From Pseudomonas abyssi (GTDB lineage: Bacteria > Pseudomonadota > Gammaproteobacteria > Pseudomonadales > Pseudomonadaceae), in the NCBI RefSeq assembly GCF_002307495.1, contig NZ_NTMR01000010.1, positions 124,001-188,000 on the forward strand: a stretch of 64,000 nucleotides of DNA, in the 5' to 3' direction. Numbering within the stretch: position 1 is the first letter of the stretch; each line of letters opens with the position of its first letter. The notes under the pieces were generated by a model, which was not told where the DNA came from, searched no databases, and was given only the letters and a program-made list of their open reading frames with translations. The translations under genes and the position numbers were made by a program. Of the stretch, positions 28,918-39,074 are shown piece after piece.

Positions 28918-30614
28918 GGCTGCTGCGCCTCTTTTGGCGCCTGATCGCCCCGTTCTGGCTGGACAAACGCAACTGGCAGGCCTGGGTGTTGCTGGCCAGC
29001 ACTATCGGCCTGGGCCTGGGTATCGTGCAGATCAACGTGCTGATCAACGCCTGGAGCAAGACCTTCTACGACACCCTGGGCGAGTTTGACACCACGGCCC
29101 TGTACGGCTTGATGGGGCAGTATTCGCTGTACATCGGCATCTTTGTGCTGATCGTGGTGTACAAGGCCTGGTTGCGCAAAGCCTTGCTATTGCGCTGGCG
29201 ACAAAGCATGAGCGAGCGGCTGATCGGCGAATGGCTGGGCGGCCAGGCGTTTTATCGTCTGGGCCTCGAAGGCGAGCCGGACAACCCCGATCAGCGGATC
29301 GCCGAAGACGTCAATCTGCTGGTCAGCCACAGCGTCGACCTGCTGGTGTCCTTCATAACCAACTTCGCCCAGGTAACCGCCTTTGTGGGCATCCTCTGGG
29401 CGCTGTCCGGCAGCCACGAGTTCACCCTGTTCGGCTACAGCCTGCAGGTAGAAGGTTATCTGGTGTGGATAGCCGTGCTCTACACCGTGATCGGCACCCT
29501 GGTCACGCACTGGCTGGGCCGCCCGCTGCACCGCCTGAACTACAACCAGCAAAGCCGGGAGGCAGACTTCCGTGCCGACCTGCTGCGCAAGCGCGACCAC
29601 GCCGAGCAGATTGCCCTGTACCGCGGCGAACAGGCCGAGCGCCAGCAACTGAGCACGCGCTTTCGCGCCATTGCCGACAACTGGTGGCAACTGATGGCCC
29701 GTGAACGCAATCTGGGGTTCTTTGTGGTCGGCTACGACCGGGTCAGCAATATCGTGCCGGTATTTGCCGCACTGCCCTTATTCCTGACCAAGGCCATTAC
29801 CCTCGGCGGACTGATGCAGGTGCGCACCGCCTTCTCGGCAGTGCAGGGCTCACTGAGCTGGTTTATCAGCGCCTACCAGACGCTGGCCGAATGGAGCGCC
29901 ACGGTCGAGCGTCTCGGCCAGTTTGAGCAGGCCATTGCCCGCACCCGCACGCAGGTGCGCGAGGCGCCCTGCGGCAACTGTCTGCGGCTTGACCAGCTGG
30001 ATGTACTGCTGCCCAACGGCGAGCCCTTGCTGAGCGGCCTGCAGGCCCAGGTGGCCAGCGGCGAGTGGGTACGGCTGGCTGGCCCCAGCGGCCTCGGCAA
30101 GTCCACTCTGCTGCGTACCCTGCAGGGCCTGTGGCCCTACTGCCGGGGCAGCTGGCAACTGCCGGGCGGGCGCAGCCTGCTGCTGCCGCAAAAGCCCTAT
30201 CTGGCCAGCCTGCCGCTGCGCGAGCTGCTGGCCTACCCCTCCAGCGACACCCCGCCGGATGAGCAGCTGCGCAGCGCGCTGCAACAGGTCGGCCTCGCCC
30301 GCCTGGCCGACCAGCTCGGCCGCCAGAGCGAATGGATGCGCGAGCTGTCCGGCGGTGAACAACAGCGCCTGGGCCTGGCGCGCGCGCTGCTGTATCGCCC
30401 GGACACCCTCTACCTGGACGAAGCCACCAACCAGCTCGACGACCAGGCCGCCCACCGCCTGCTGACCACGCTGCGCCAGCAACTGCCACACTGCACCGTG
30501 ATCGGCGTCAGCCATCAACCCGGCGTACAGGCACTGTTCGACCGCAGCCTGCCGCTCCGCCCCGACACCACAACCAGCAGCGCAACACCAGCGCCCTGCC
30601 CCGCCCCCGCCTGA
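28914..30614 (+). CDS. SbmA/BacA/YddA-family ABC transporter (fused membrane and ATPase)
   Basis: 566 residues. N-terminal transmembrane domain of the ABC-2-like SbmA type (WRLIAPFWLDKRNWQAWVLLAS; FYDTLGEFD), then an ABC ATPase: Walker A GPSGLGKSTLLR (about 395), signature LSGGEQQRL, Walker B TLYLDEATNQLDD. YddA sits next to pqqL and yddB in E. coli. By homology it moves peptides across the inner membrane; here it may import the fragments made by the M16 protease. Last gene of the operon. Confidence 0.93.
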   Translation: MRLLRLFWRLIAPFWLDKRNWQAWVLLASTIGLGLGIVQINVLINAWSKTFYDTLGEFDTTALYGLMGQYSLYIGIFVLIVVYKAWLRKALLLRWRQSMSERLIGEWLGGQAFYRLGLEGEPDNPDQRIAEDVNLLVSHSVDLLVSFITNFAQVTAFVGILWALSGSHEFTLFGYSLQVEGYLVWIAVLYTVIGTLVTHWLGRPLHRLNYNQQSREADFRADLLRKRDHAEQIALYRGEQAERQQLSTRFRAIADNWWQLMARERNLGFFVVGYDRVSNIVPVFAALPLFLTKAITLGGLMQVRTAFSAVQGSLSWFISAYQTLAEWSATVERLGQFEQAIARTRTQVREAPCGNCLRLDQLDVLLPNGEPLLSGLQAQVASGEWVRLAGPSGLGKSTLLRTLQGLWPYCRGSWQLPGGRSLLLPQKPYLASLPLRELLAYPSSDTPPDEQLRSALQQVGLARLADQLGRQSEWMRELSGGEQQRLGLARALLYRPDTLYLDEATNQLDDQAAHRLLTTLRQQLPHCTVIGVSHQPGVQALFDRSLPLRPDTTTSSATPAPCPAPA

Positions 30615-30621
30615 AGCCCAG

Positions 30622-30657
30622 CGCCTCACCTGCCCACAGCGTCGGGCGGGTGAGGCG
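30622..30657 (+). terminator. Terminator-like hairpin after yddA-like gene
   Basis: A 14-pair stem: CGCCTCACCTGCCC and GGGCGGGTGAGGCG with one G-T wobble, loop ACAGCGTC, 8 bases after the ABC transporter stop. The following sequence is only slightly T-rich, so termination strength is uncertain. Confidence 0.6.
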
Positions 30658-30792
30658 TTGGGTTGGCAGGCCCGGCCACCAATGCGCAGCAAGGGCCGTT
30701 GCTGGGCTCCCGCTACGCCGATAGACTCGATACCCTTGCCACGCGCCCGGGCGCTCCTGCCCCTGCCTGCTTCAATAGATGGAATTCATTGA

Positions 30793-32544
30793 ATGAGTCA
30801 CAGCATTACTCTTCCGCAACTCGAATCCTACCTCTGGGAAGCCGCCGACATTCTGCGCGGCAACATGGATGCCTCCGAGTACAAGGATTACATCTTCGGC
30901 ATGATGTTCCTCAAGCGCCTGTCTGATGCCTTTGAGGAAGCCCGGGAAGTGGTGGTGCGCTATTACGTCGGCAAGGGCAAGTCCCTGCAGCAGGCCGAAG
31001 CGCTGGCCGATGACGAGGATGAATACGACAAGACCTTCTACATTCCGCCCCAGGCCCGCTGGGATGCGCTGAAAGACCTAAAGCACGATATCGGCGCCGA
31101 GCTGAACAAGGCCACCGAAGCCATCGAGGAATACAACACCGCGCTGGAAGGCGTGCTGGTGTCCATCGACTTCAACATCAAGAACAAGCTCAGCGACAAA
31201 AAACTGCGTGACTTGCTCAGCCACTTCAGCAAGCACCGCCTGCGTAATCAGGACTTCGAACGGCCAGACCTGCTCGGCACCGCCTACGAATACCTGATCA
31301 AGATGTTTGCCGACAGCGCCGGCAAAAAGGGCGGCGAGTTTTATACCCCCTCGGAAGTGGTGCAGCTGCTGGTCTCCCTGCTGCAGCCCCACGCCGGCAT
31401 GCGCATCTATGATCCGACCGCCGGCTCCGGCGGCATGCTGGTGCAAACCCGCAACTACCTGGCCACCCACGGCGAGAACGCAGCCAACCTGTCGCTCTAC
31501 GGCCAGGAGATGAACCTCAATACCTGGGCCATCTGCAAGATGAACATGTTCCTGCATGGGGTCTACAGCGCCGACATCCGCAAGGGCGACACCCTGCGCG
31601 AGCCGCAACACACCGAGCACGGCGAGTTGATGACCTTTGACCGGGTAATCGCCAACCCGCCCTTCAGCCTGGCGAAATGGGGCAAGGACGAAGCCGACAA
31701 CGACCCCTATGGCCGCTTCCCCTATGGTACCCCGCCCAAGGACGCCGGCGACCTGGCCTTTGTTCAGCACATGATCGCCAGCCTCAATGCGGACGGCATG
31801 ATGGGCGTGGTCATGCCCCACGGTGTGCTGTTCCGCGGTGCCAGTGAAAAGGCCATCCGCCAGGGCATACTGCAGGATGACCTGCTGGAAGCCGTGATCG
31901 GCCTGCCATCCGGCCTGTTCTACGGCACCGGCATCCCCGCCTGCCTGCTGATCATCAACAAGCGCAAGCCCACCGAGCGTCGTGGCAAGGTGCTGTTTAT
32001 CAACGGCGAGCTGGAATTCGAAGAAGGCAAGAACCAGAACAAACTGCGCCAGCAGGACATCGACAAGATCGTCCACACCTTCGAGCGCTATACCGAACTC
32101 AAGCGCTACTCCAAAGTCGTGACCTTGGCCGAGATTGCAGAGAACGACTTCAACCTCAACATCCGCCGCTACGCCGACACCAGCCCCCCGCCGGAAATCT
32201 TCGACGTGCGCGCCATCCTCCACGGCGGCATCCCGGTGCGGGAAGTGGAGAGCGAGTATATCCGCGAAGAGATTCTGCAAGACTTTGACGTATCCAGGGT
32301 CTTTGTTCCCCGCGATTCCGGCGACAGCGGCGATCCAGCCGCGTTTGAGTATTACGACTTCAAACCCGAGATCGACAGCAAGGCCGCCATCCGTGAGGTC
32401 GCCGGCGACGTTGATGCGCAGGTTATTACCCAGCTGGAACGCTGGTGGGACAAGTATCGCGTGTCGCTCAGCGAGCTGGATGCGCAGGTGGCTGAAGCGG
32501 AAAGTGTAATGAAGAGGTATTTGAAGGAGCTGGGGTATGAGTAA
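30793..32544 (+). CDS. hsdM: Type I restriction-modification DNA methyltransferase subunit
   Basis: 583 residues. HsdM_N domain ([17 protein letters not shown]), methyltransferase domain with SAM motif [11 protein letters not shown] (about 205) and catalytic NPPF (about 290). It methylates adenine in the sequence chosen by HsdS. First gene of the defence island; its end overlaps hsdS by 8 bases. GC content is close to the genome, unlike hsdS. Confidence 0.96.
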   Translation: MSHSITLPQLESYLWEAADILRGNMDASEYKDYIFGMMFLKRLSDAFEEAREVVVRYYVGKGKSLQQAEALADDEDEYDKTFYIPPQARWDALKDLKHDIGAELNKATEAIEEYNTALEGVLVSIDFNIKNKLSDKKLRDLLSHFSKHRLRNQDFERPDLLGTAYEYLIKMFADSAGKKGGEFYTPSEVVQLLVSLLQPHAGMRIYDPTAGSGGMLVQTRNYLATHGENAANLSLYGQEMNLNTWAICKMNMFLHGVYSADIRKGDTLREPQHTEHGELMTFDRVIANPPFSLAKWGKDEADNDPYGRFPYGTPPKDAGDLAFVQHMIASLNADGMMGVVMPHGVLFRGASEKAIRQGILQDDLLEAVIGLPSGLFYGTGIPACLLIINKRKPTERRGKVLFINGELEFEEGKNQNKLRQQDIDKIVHTFERYTELKRYSKVVTLAEIAENDFNLNIRRYADTSPPPEIFDVRAILHGGIPVREVESEYIREEILQDFDVSRVFVPRDSGDSGDPAAFEYYDFKPEIDSKAAIREVAGDVDAQVITQLERWWDKYRVSLSELDAQVAEAESVMKRYLKELGYE

Positions 32545-33826
32545 TTCAGTTCCTTCAGCATGGGAAGATGTGTCTCTCGGTGAATACGCCCATATTAAGG
32601 CTAGAATTGGATGGAGGGGGCTGAGTAGCTCGGAGTACACAGATACGGGTGCTTATCTTGTTGCGGGTACTCATATCAAAGGGGCCAAGATAGATTGGGA
32701 TGATTGTGATCACATTGATGAGTTTCGGTACGCTGAATCTCCAGAGATTCAGCTAAAAGAGTGTGATGTGGTTATTTCAAAAGATGGCACTATAGGTCGG
32801 CTCGGCTATGTGGAGAATCTGCCAGGGCCGGCAACTATTAATGGAACAATGATGCTGATCCGTCCTGGGGAGGCATTTTTCTCAAAGTTTATCTATTTTT
32901 ATCTTCAAGGTGATAATTTCCAGAAGGTTATTAAGGAGAAAGTTTCGGGAAGTTCTGTTCCGCATATTTTCCAGCGGGATATGGTGACTCTTAAGGTTCC
33001 TGTTCCCCCTCTCCCCGAACAAAAAAAAATCGCAGCTATCCTGTCCTCCGTCGATGACGTGATCGAAAAAACACGCGCGCAGATCGAGAAGCTGAAAGAC
33101 CTGAAAACCGGCATGATGCAGGAGCTGCTGACCAAAGGAATTGGGCCGGATGGCGCTCCGCATACCGCGTTCAAGGATTCGCCGCTGGGGCGGATTCCGG
33201 AGGGGTGGAGTGTAGCCGCCTTGGAGTCACTTTTGGCAGATGTCGACTACCCCATGAGAAGTGGGCCGTTTGGAAGCTCATTATTGAAGAGCGAGCTGGT
33301 TCAAGACGGAATCCCATATTTGGGTATCGATAACGTACATGTAGAGAAGTTTGAGGATAAATTCCGGCGATTCGTATCAGAAGAAAAGTTCAACGAGCTT
33401 AGGCGGTATGAGGTTAAAGCAAACGATGTGATGGTCACCATTATGGGGACCGTTGGCAGATGCTGCGTTGTTCCTGGAAGCATTGGAAGAGCATTGTCTT
33501 CTAAGCATGTTTGGACAATGACTTTCGACCCTGAGCTGTATGTCCCTGAGCTGGTTTGCTGGCAAATTAATTACGCCGACTGGGTGCAAGACCAGTTCAA
33601 GGCTGAGTCACAAGGCGGCGTTATGGATTCCATAAGTTCAAAGACTCTTAGGGGGTTGCTACTTCCTTTGCCTCCGATTGTTGAGCAGCGCAAGATTGCT
33701 TTGGCACACTCCAAAATATCTAAAACACTGGCACAGAAGGCAGATAAGTTGTCAGCAGTCCAGAGCCTGAAGAAAGCCCTTATGCAAGACCTCCTCACCG
33801 GAAAGGTCCGCGTAAAGGTGAGTTAA
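32537..33826 (+). CDS. hsdS: Type I restriction-modification specificity subunit
   Basis: 429 residues with two target-recognition domains (about 1-150 and 215-380), each followed by a conserved coiled region: [20 protein letters not shown] with [14 protein letters not shown], and [18 protein letters not shown] with [15 protein letters not shown]. It sets the DNA site for HsdM and HsdR. The recognition domains (about 32540-33010 and 33230-33770) are much richer in A and T than the linkers and neighbours, as expected for specificity domains exchanged by recombination. Confidence 0.95.
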   Translation: MSNSVPSAWEDVSLGEYAHIKARIGWRGLSSSEYTDTGAYLVAGTHIKGAKIDWDDCDHIDEFRYAESPEIQLKECDVVISKDGTIGRLGYVENLPGPATINGTMMLIRPGEAFFSKFIYFYLQGDNFQKVIKEKVSGSSVPHIFQRDMVTLKVPVPPLPEQKKIAAILSSVDDVIEKTRAQIEKLKDLKTGMMQELLTKGIGPDGAPHTAFKDSPLGRIPEGWSVAALESLLADVDYPMRSGPFGSSLLKSELVQDGIPYLGIDNVHVEKFEDKFRRFVSEEKFNELRRYEVKANDVMVTIMGTVGRCCVVPGSIGRALSSKHVWTMTFDPELYVPELVCWQINYADWVQDQFKAESQGGVMDSISSKTLRGLLLPLPPIVEQRKIALAHSKISKTLAQKADKLSAVQSLKKALMQDLLTGKVRVKVS

Positions 33827-33830
33827 CCGC

Positions 33831-33947
33831 ATGCGTTCATTTAAACCCAAAGATCCGGCCGCCATCGAATTCCAGGGAGGCAAGCGGGATAACTCGCCAC
33901 TGCTGGATGCCGTAGCGCGCTTGATCCACTTTGGCGAAAAGCGATAA
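33831..33947 (+). CDS. Small ORF of unknown function after hsdS
   Basis: 38 codons starting MRSFKPKDPAAIEFQGG, 4 bases after the hsdS stop. Not recognised. Codon use looks like a coding sequence (high third-position GC) rather than random, and the frame could be coupled to hsdS. It may be a small gene or the surviving start of a deleted one. No Shine-Dalgarno sequence stands out. Confidence 0.35.
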   Translation: MRSFKPKDPAAIEFQGGKRDNSPLLDAVARLIHFGEKR

Positions 33948-34039
33948 GGCCAAACGGCTGTCCGGCCTTGAGCGTCACAGAGGTGCTCAGAAAGCCGGAT
34001 GGCTGACAGCAGAATGCCACCACCAGGAGAGCTGCGAAA

Positions 34040-34170
34040 GGTTTAAAAATGACAGCGAATACGGCGTTTTCCGCCGTAACGGCTTGATAAGTTAAACCAG
34101 TACGCTACGCTGGTTTAAAAATCCCTATCAATACGGCATGTATCGCCGTAAAGTCTTAACAACTTAAACC
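34040..34170. promoter_or_regulatory. Tandem 59-bp palindromic repeats: putative AbiEi operator
   Basis: Two 59-base direct repeats (34040-34098 and 34112-34170) separated by 13 bases. Each begins GGTTTAA and ends TTAAACC, and has a central TACGGC/GCCGTA hairpin. The spacer also makes an inverted repeat with the flanks (AAACCAG/CTGGTTT). The second repeat ends 33 bases before abiEi. AbiEi antitoxins are known to bind paired inverted repeats in their own promoter, so this is the likely autoregulatory site. Confidence 0.7.
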
Positions 34171-34203
34171 GCCTCTCTCACTTTATGGTGTATTCAGCCT
34201 GCT

Positions 34204-35034
34204 ATGTCTGATGTCTCCCGCCCTAGAACCGCCGCCGCTGGCGCTGATACGCTGAGCACGCTGCTGCCGATGGGCATGGTGGCGAGTCGGGCGTGGTTGC
34301 TGGCGCACGGCCTGAGCAAGGACAGGCTTGATAACCACGTCAAAAGCGGCCGTCTCAGAAAATTGGCCCGGGGCGTCTTTTGCCAGCAGCATGCGGCATT
34401 GAACTGGGAGAATGTGGTGGCGTCCTTCTCCTTGTCGATGGATATCCCGGCCTATGCCGGAGGCCTGACCGCCCTGGAGGAATACGGCTACAGCCAGTAC
34501 CTCACGCTGGGCGCCCAGCGGGTGATTGAGGTGTACAGTACCTTGCCGGAACCCAGCTGGCTGCAGGCGCTGGCCGAGCATGTCGAAGGCGTGCGCTTTC
34601 GCTGGCACAAGACACAGCGCCTCTGGCAGCCGGAGGTGGTTGAGCAGCAGATTGGCGTGATCCATCGCCCCTGGAGCCCCAGCGCCAATGCACAGGTACT
34701 GGCGCGTGCCGAAACAGCCTATATCGAGCTGCTGCATGAGGTGCCGGGGCAGATCAGCTTTGAGCATGCCGATGAAATCATGCAAGGCTTGACCAGCCTG
34801 TCACCGCGCAAGGTAAGCCAGATGTTGGCGCACTGTAAGAGCATCAAGGCCAAGCGCCTGTTTTGCTGGCTTGCTGATCGGCACTCCCACAGCTGGTGGA
34901 AAACGCTGAGCGACCAGGAGGTGGACTTGGGCAAGGGCAAGCGGGTGATTGAGCAAGGTGGGCGCCTGGATAAGCGGTATCTGATAACGGTGCCGGCCAG
35001 CCTGTATCAAGACTACCCCGACGGCAAAACCTGA
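34204..35034 (+). CDS. abiEi: AbiEi-family antitoxin (type IV toxin-antitoxin)
   Basis: 276 residues. N-terminal winged-helix segment (MVASRAWLLAHGLSKDRLDNHVKSGRLRKLARGVF) as in AbiEi antitoxin/transcriptional repressors, followed by the AbiEi C-terminal domain (AETAYIELLHEVPGQISFEHADEIMQGLTSLSPRKV). Neutralises the AbiEii nucleotidyltransferase and represses the operon. Start ATG at 34204; 15 bases before abiEii. Located inside the type I restriction-modification cluster. Confidence 0.9.
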   Translation: MSDVSRPRTAAAGADTLSTLLPMGMVASRAWLLAHGLSKDRLDNHVKSGRLRKLARGVFCQQHAALNWENVVASFSLSMDIPAYAGGLTALEEYGYSQYLTLGAQRVIEVYSTLPEPSWLQALAEHVEGVRFRWHKTQRLWQPEVVEQQIGVIHRPWSPSANAQVLARAETAYIELLHEVPGQISFEHADEIMQGLTSLSPRKVSQMLAHCKSIKAKRLFCWLADRHSHSWWKTLSDQEVDLGKGKRVIEQGGRLDKRYLITVPASLYQDYPDGKT

Positions 35035-35049
35035 TGAGCACTGTGCTGA

Positions 35050-35988
35050 ATGGATAATACAGAGCGCTATCGCCAGCAGGTGCAGCTGCTGTTGCAGGTG
35101 TTGCCGCTGGTGGACAAGGAACGCTGCTTCGCCTTGAAAGGCGGCACCGCCATTAATTTGTTTGTCCGGGACTTTCCGCGGTTGTCTGTGGATATCGACC
35201 TGGTCTATCTGCCCATCGAAGAACGACAAACGTCGCTGGATAACATTCAGCAGGCCTTGACGCGTATTGCCCAGGATGTAGAGCGCCGGTTGCATGGGGT
35301 AACCGTCACCCAAGCCTATGAAGCCAAGCCGGATGCGTTACGGCTGGTGGTACAGCGCGGCGCGGTGCGCATCAAGGTAGAGCTGTCTCCGGTGTTACGG
35401 GGCTCGGTATATGAACCTGAGCGCAGAGCGGTCTCGGAACGGGTTGAAGACGAATTCGGCTATGCCGAGATGCAGGTTGTCAGCCTGGCTGACCTGTATG
35501 CCGGCAAGATTTGCGCTGCCTTGGACAGGCAGCACCCTCGTGATTTATATGACATCCACCTGCTATTGCAGAACGAAGGGCTGACCGAGGCGATACGCAA
35601 GGCGACCTTGGTGTACATCATCAGTCATCCTCGGCCGATAGCCGAGCTGCTGAACCCCCACCGCAAAAACATTGGCGATGTGTATCGAGGTGAGTTTGCC
35701 GGCATGGCACGCGATGATGTGCCGCAAGAGACATTGGAAGCGGCCAGAGAGCAGCTGATCCGCTTGCTCCATTGCTCTATCAGCGATGCTGAAAAGCAGT
35801 TCTTGTTGTCCTTTAAAAACAAAGCGCCGGATTGGGCCTTATTGGGGCTGGATGGCATTGAGGCGCTGCCCGCAGTACGTTGGAAGATGAAAAACCTTGA
35901 GCAGATGCGCGCGCCAAGTCATCAGCAGGCGTATAAAACGCTAGAGGACGTATTACACAGACTCGGTAGGGACGAGGAGTTGGAGTGA
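35050..35988 (+). CDS. abiEii: AbiEii/AbiGii-family nucleotidyltransferase toxin
   Basis: 312 residues of the DNA polymerase beta-like superfamily: FALKGGTAINLF (motif GG/S), SVDIDLVY with the metal-binding DxD (about 55-57), and RHPRDLYDIHLLL-type motif (QHPRDLYDIHLLL, about 160). AbiEii toxins modify and block an essential RNA or protein component, causing abortive infection. The stop overlaps the hsdR start (GTGA), so toxin and restriction subunit are translationally coupled. Confidence 0.92.
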   Translation: MDNTERYRQQVQLLLQVLPLVDKERCFALKGGTAINLFVRDFPRLSVDIDLVYLPIEERQTSLDNIQQALTRIAQDVERRLHGVTVTQAYEAKPDALRLVVQRGAVRIKVELSPVLRGSVYEPERRAVSERVEDEFGYAEMQVVSLADLYAGKICAALDRQHPRDLYDIHLLLQNEGLTEAIRKATLVYIISHPRPIAELLNPHRKNIGDVYRGEFAGMARDDVPQETLEAAREQLIRLLHCSISDAEKQFLLSFKNKAPDWALLGLDGIEALPAVRWKMKNLEQMRAPSHQQAYKTLEDVLHRLGRDEELE

Positions 35989-38900
35989 CTCAGGACGAAT
36001 ACGACAAGGTTGAAGCCCCGGCTTTGATGCAGCTGCAACAACTGGGCTGGCGCTATATGCCGGGGGCAGCGCTAGCCCCTGAAGCGGTTGGCCAGGAGCG
36101 CGCGTACTACCGCGATGTGGTGCTGACCAAACAGCTGGAGGCGGCGCTGCGGCGCCTGAACCCGTGGATCAGCGAAGAGAACCTGCGCAAGGTGCTGCGC
36201 GGCTTTACCCATCCCAATTTTGCCGGACTGGTTGAGTACAACAAGGCCATCTGGGAAATGCTCTGCGGCACCGGCGACCACGCTATTGCCGTGGAGCAGG
36301 ATCTGGGCGCAGGCCGCAAGGGCCAGACCGTTACCGTGGTGGATTTCGACAACCCGGCCAATAACGACTTTCTCTGCACCAGCCAGTTCAAGGTCGAAGG
36401 GCCGAACCAGACCATCATTCCCGATATCGTCTGCTTTGTGAACGGCCTGCCGCTGGCGGTGATCGAGGGCAAATCGCCCTATGTGGCCGATGCCACCGGT
36501 GAGGGCATCAACCAGCTGCGCCGCTACGCCAACCTGCGCCGCCCGGAAGACGATGAAGGCGCGCAGAAGCTGTTCTGGTACAACCAGTTGATGGTTTCGA
36601 CTTGCCGCGATCAGGCGCGGGTCGGCACCATCAGCTCCATGGCCCAGCACTACGGCGACTGGAAAGACGCCTACCCCTACACCGATGCGGATATTCAGGC
36701 GCTGGCGCAGCCTGCAGCAGCGCAGAGCGTGACCGACGTACCCTCCGCCGCTTATCTGGTTGCTGCGCAGCAGGTGGCGGCGAGCGCATCCGCAAGCACC
36801 GAGGCGGTAACCGCCCAGCAGCGTTTGCTGATGGGCATGTTCAGCCGCGATACCTTCCTTGACCTGATCCGCAATTTCATTCTGTTCGAGCCGGTGGAAG
36901 GGCGGTTGATCAAGAAGGTCGCCCGCTATCAGCAGTACCGCGCGGTCAACAAGGTGATCGCGCGGCTGAAACACGGCAAGGACCGCAAGGAGAAATCCGG
37001 CGTGGTGTGGCACACCCAGGGCTCGGGCAAGTCGCTGACCATGGTGATGCTGGCGGTGAAGATGCGCCGCGACCCGCAGCTGCAAAAGTACAAGCTGGTG
37101 TTCGTCACCGACCGCACCCAGCTGGACAGTCAGCTCTCGGCGACCTTCCGCGACGCACAGAACGAAACCATCCACAACGCCACCTCGGTCGCCAGGCTCA
37201 AGGAGCTGCTGACCCGCGATGCGTCCGACATTGTGACGGCCATGGTGCAGAAGTTTCAGGATGCCGCCGAGGCCGGCGACTTTGCTGACCTGAACACCAG
37301 CGACAAGATCATCGTGCTGGCGGATGAAGCACACCGCACTCAGTTTGGCGGGCTGGCCGCGACCATTAACGCGGCGCTGCCCAACGCACCCAAGATCGGC
37401 TTTACCGGCACCCCGCTGCTAAAGAACCAGAAAATGGATCAGGCCTTTGGCGGCTATATCGATCAGTACAAGATCAACGAGGCGGTGGAAGACGGCGCCA
37501 CGGTGCGCATCATCTACGAAGGCCGCCAGGTCAGAACCGAGGTGGCGGGTGAGTCGCTGGACGCGCTGTTCGACGAGTACTTCAAGGATTACAGCGACGA
37601 CGAAAAGCGTGAGATCAAAAAGAAATACGGCGTAGAGCGCGCCGTGCGCGAAGCCCCGGCGCGGATTCGCTGGGTGTGTATCGACCTGCTCAAGCACTAC
37701 CGGGAAAAGATTCAGCCCGACGGCTTCAAGGCGATGATTGTGGTGGGCAGCCGCCATGCCGCCACGCTGTACAAGAAAACCCTGGATGAGCTGGGCGCGC
37801 CACCGTCCGAGGTGATCATCAGCGGCAAGCACAATGATGAAGCCTACCTCGCCCACTACACCGACAAGGCCCGGCACAAACAGGCCATTGATGCCTTCAA
37901 AAAGCCCCTGAGCGAATACCCGCTGGCCTTCTTGATCGTCAAAGACATGCTGCTGACCGGCTTTGATGCGCCCATTGCCCAGGTGATGTACATCGATCGC
38001 AGCCTGAAGGATCACACCCTGATGCAGGCCATCGCCCGAGTGAACCGCGCCTACAAAGGCAAGGACGCCGGTTTTGTGGTGGATTACTACGGGCTGTCGG
38101 ATTACCTCACCGAGGCACTGGAGCAGTTCAGCAGTGATGACGTGGAGGGCACCTACCATACCCTCAAAGATGAGATCCCGAAGCTGAAGGCTGCGCACAC
38201 GCGAGTGGCACAGGTGCTTGCGGGGGCAAAGAGCAGCGACATTGATGACTACGTGCTGCAGCTCAAGAACGAAGACCTTCGCCAGCAGTTCGAGCTGGCC
38301 TTCAAGCGTTTTGCCCGGCAGATGGACGTGGTGCTGCCTGATGCTGCTGCCCGGCCGTTTATTGCCGACCTGAAGGTATGGGGCAAGGTACAGAACGCCG
38401 CCCGCACCCGCTACCGTGACCCGGGCTTGAATATCAATGACGCCGGAGAAAAAGTCAGGCAATTGGTGAATGAGCACATCCTCAGCACCGGGGTAGACCC
38501 GAAGATCCCGCCGGTGGACCTGATGGCGGCCAACTTCCGCGAATCGCTCCAGCAGATCAAGTCACCGGAATCCCGCGCCTCGGAGATCGAAAGCGCGATC
38601 AAGCACCACATCACGGTCAACCTGGAAGAAGACCCGGAATATTACAAGTCGCTCAGCTTGCGCCTGCGCGACATCATCGAGAAGACCAACGGCAAGTGGG
38701 AGCAGCAGCTGGAGCTGTTGCTGAGCATGGTCAGTACCCTTGAGAGCGACCGCAAGCAGGCAGCCAAAGACCTCGGCCTCACCGAAACCGAGCTGGCGTT
38801 CTACAACATCCTCATGGCTGAGGTGATGCAGCTGGGCGATGGGGATGTGCTGGATGAGGCTGTGCACGAAGAGATCAAGGCGACGACCCGTGCGCTGGTC

Positions 38901-39074
38901 GAGATGTTCGACGAAGCCACTCAGATTGTGGATTTCTTCAAGAAAGACGAAGAGATCAAACGGATGAAGAAGGCAATCAAGCGGGCCATTCTGGATTGCT
39001 CATTTGCCGACAAGGCGCTGGTAGGCGTCGTGCAGGATCGCTTTATGGAATTGGCCAAGAGCAAGTTCACCTGA
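35985..39074 (+). CDS. hsdR: Type I restriction endonuclease subunit R
   Basis: 1029 residues from GTG at 35985. PD-(D/E)XK nuclease near 146-165 (IIPDIVCF...VIEGK), then an SF2 translocase: Walker A QGSGKSLT (about 346), DEAH box (about 448), motif III FTGTP, and motif VI QAIARVNR. HsdR cuts unmodified DNA after ATP-driven translocation. It is separated from hsdM-hsdS by the AbiE pair. The stop overlaps the next gene (TGATG). Confidence 0.96.
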   Translation: MTQDEYDKVEAPALMQLQQLGWRYMPGAALAPEAVGQERAYYRDVVLTKQLEAALRRLNPWISEENLRKVLRGFTHPNFAGLVEYNKAIWEMLCGTGDHAIAVEQDLGAGRKGQTVTVVDFDNPANNDFLCTSQFKVEGPNQTIIPDIVCFVNGLPLAVIEGKSPYVADATGEGINQLRRYANLRRPEDDEGAQKLFWYNQLMVSTCRDQARVGTISSMAQHYGDWKDAYPYTDADIQALAQPAAAQSVTDVPSAAYLVAAQQVAASASASTEAVTAQQRLLMGMFSRDTFLDLIRNFILFEPVEGRLIKKVARYQQYRAVNKVIARLKHGKDRKEKSGVVWHTQGSGKSLTMVMLAVKMRRDPQLQKYKLVFVTDRTQLDSQLSATFRDAQNETIHNATSVARLKELLTRDASDIVTAMVQKFQDAAEAGDFADLNTSDKIIVLADEAHRTQFGGLAATINAALPNAPKIGFTGTPLLKNQKMDQAFGGYIDQYKINEAVEDGATVRIIYEGRQVRTEVAGESLDALFDEYFKDYSDDEKREIKKKYGVERAVREAPARIRWVCIDLLKHYREKIQPDGFKAMIVVGSRHAATLYKKTLDELGAPPSEVIISGKHNDEAYLAHYTDKARHKQAIDAFKKPLSEYPLAFLIVKDMLLTGFDAPIAQVMYIDRSLKDHTLMQAIARVNRAYKGKDAGFVVDYYGLSDYLTEALEQFSSDDVEGTYHTLKDEIPKLKAAHTRVAQVLAGAKSSDIDDYVLQLKNEDLRQQFELAFKRFARQMDVVLPDAAARPFIADLKVWGKVQNAARTRYRDPGLNINDAGEKVRQLVNEHILSTGVDPKIPPVDLMAANFRESLQQIKSPESRASEIESAIKHHITVNLEEDPEYYKSLSLRLRDIIEKTNGKWEQQLELLLSMVSTLESDRKQAAKDLGLTETELAFYNILMAEVMQLGDGDVLDEAVHEEIKATTRALVEMFDEATQIVDFFKKDEEIKRMKKAIKRAILDCSFADKALVGVVQDRFMELAKSKFT

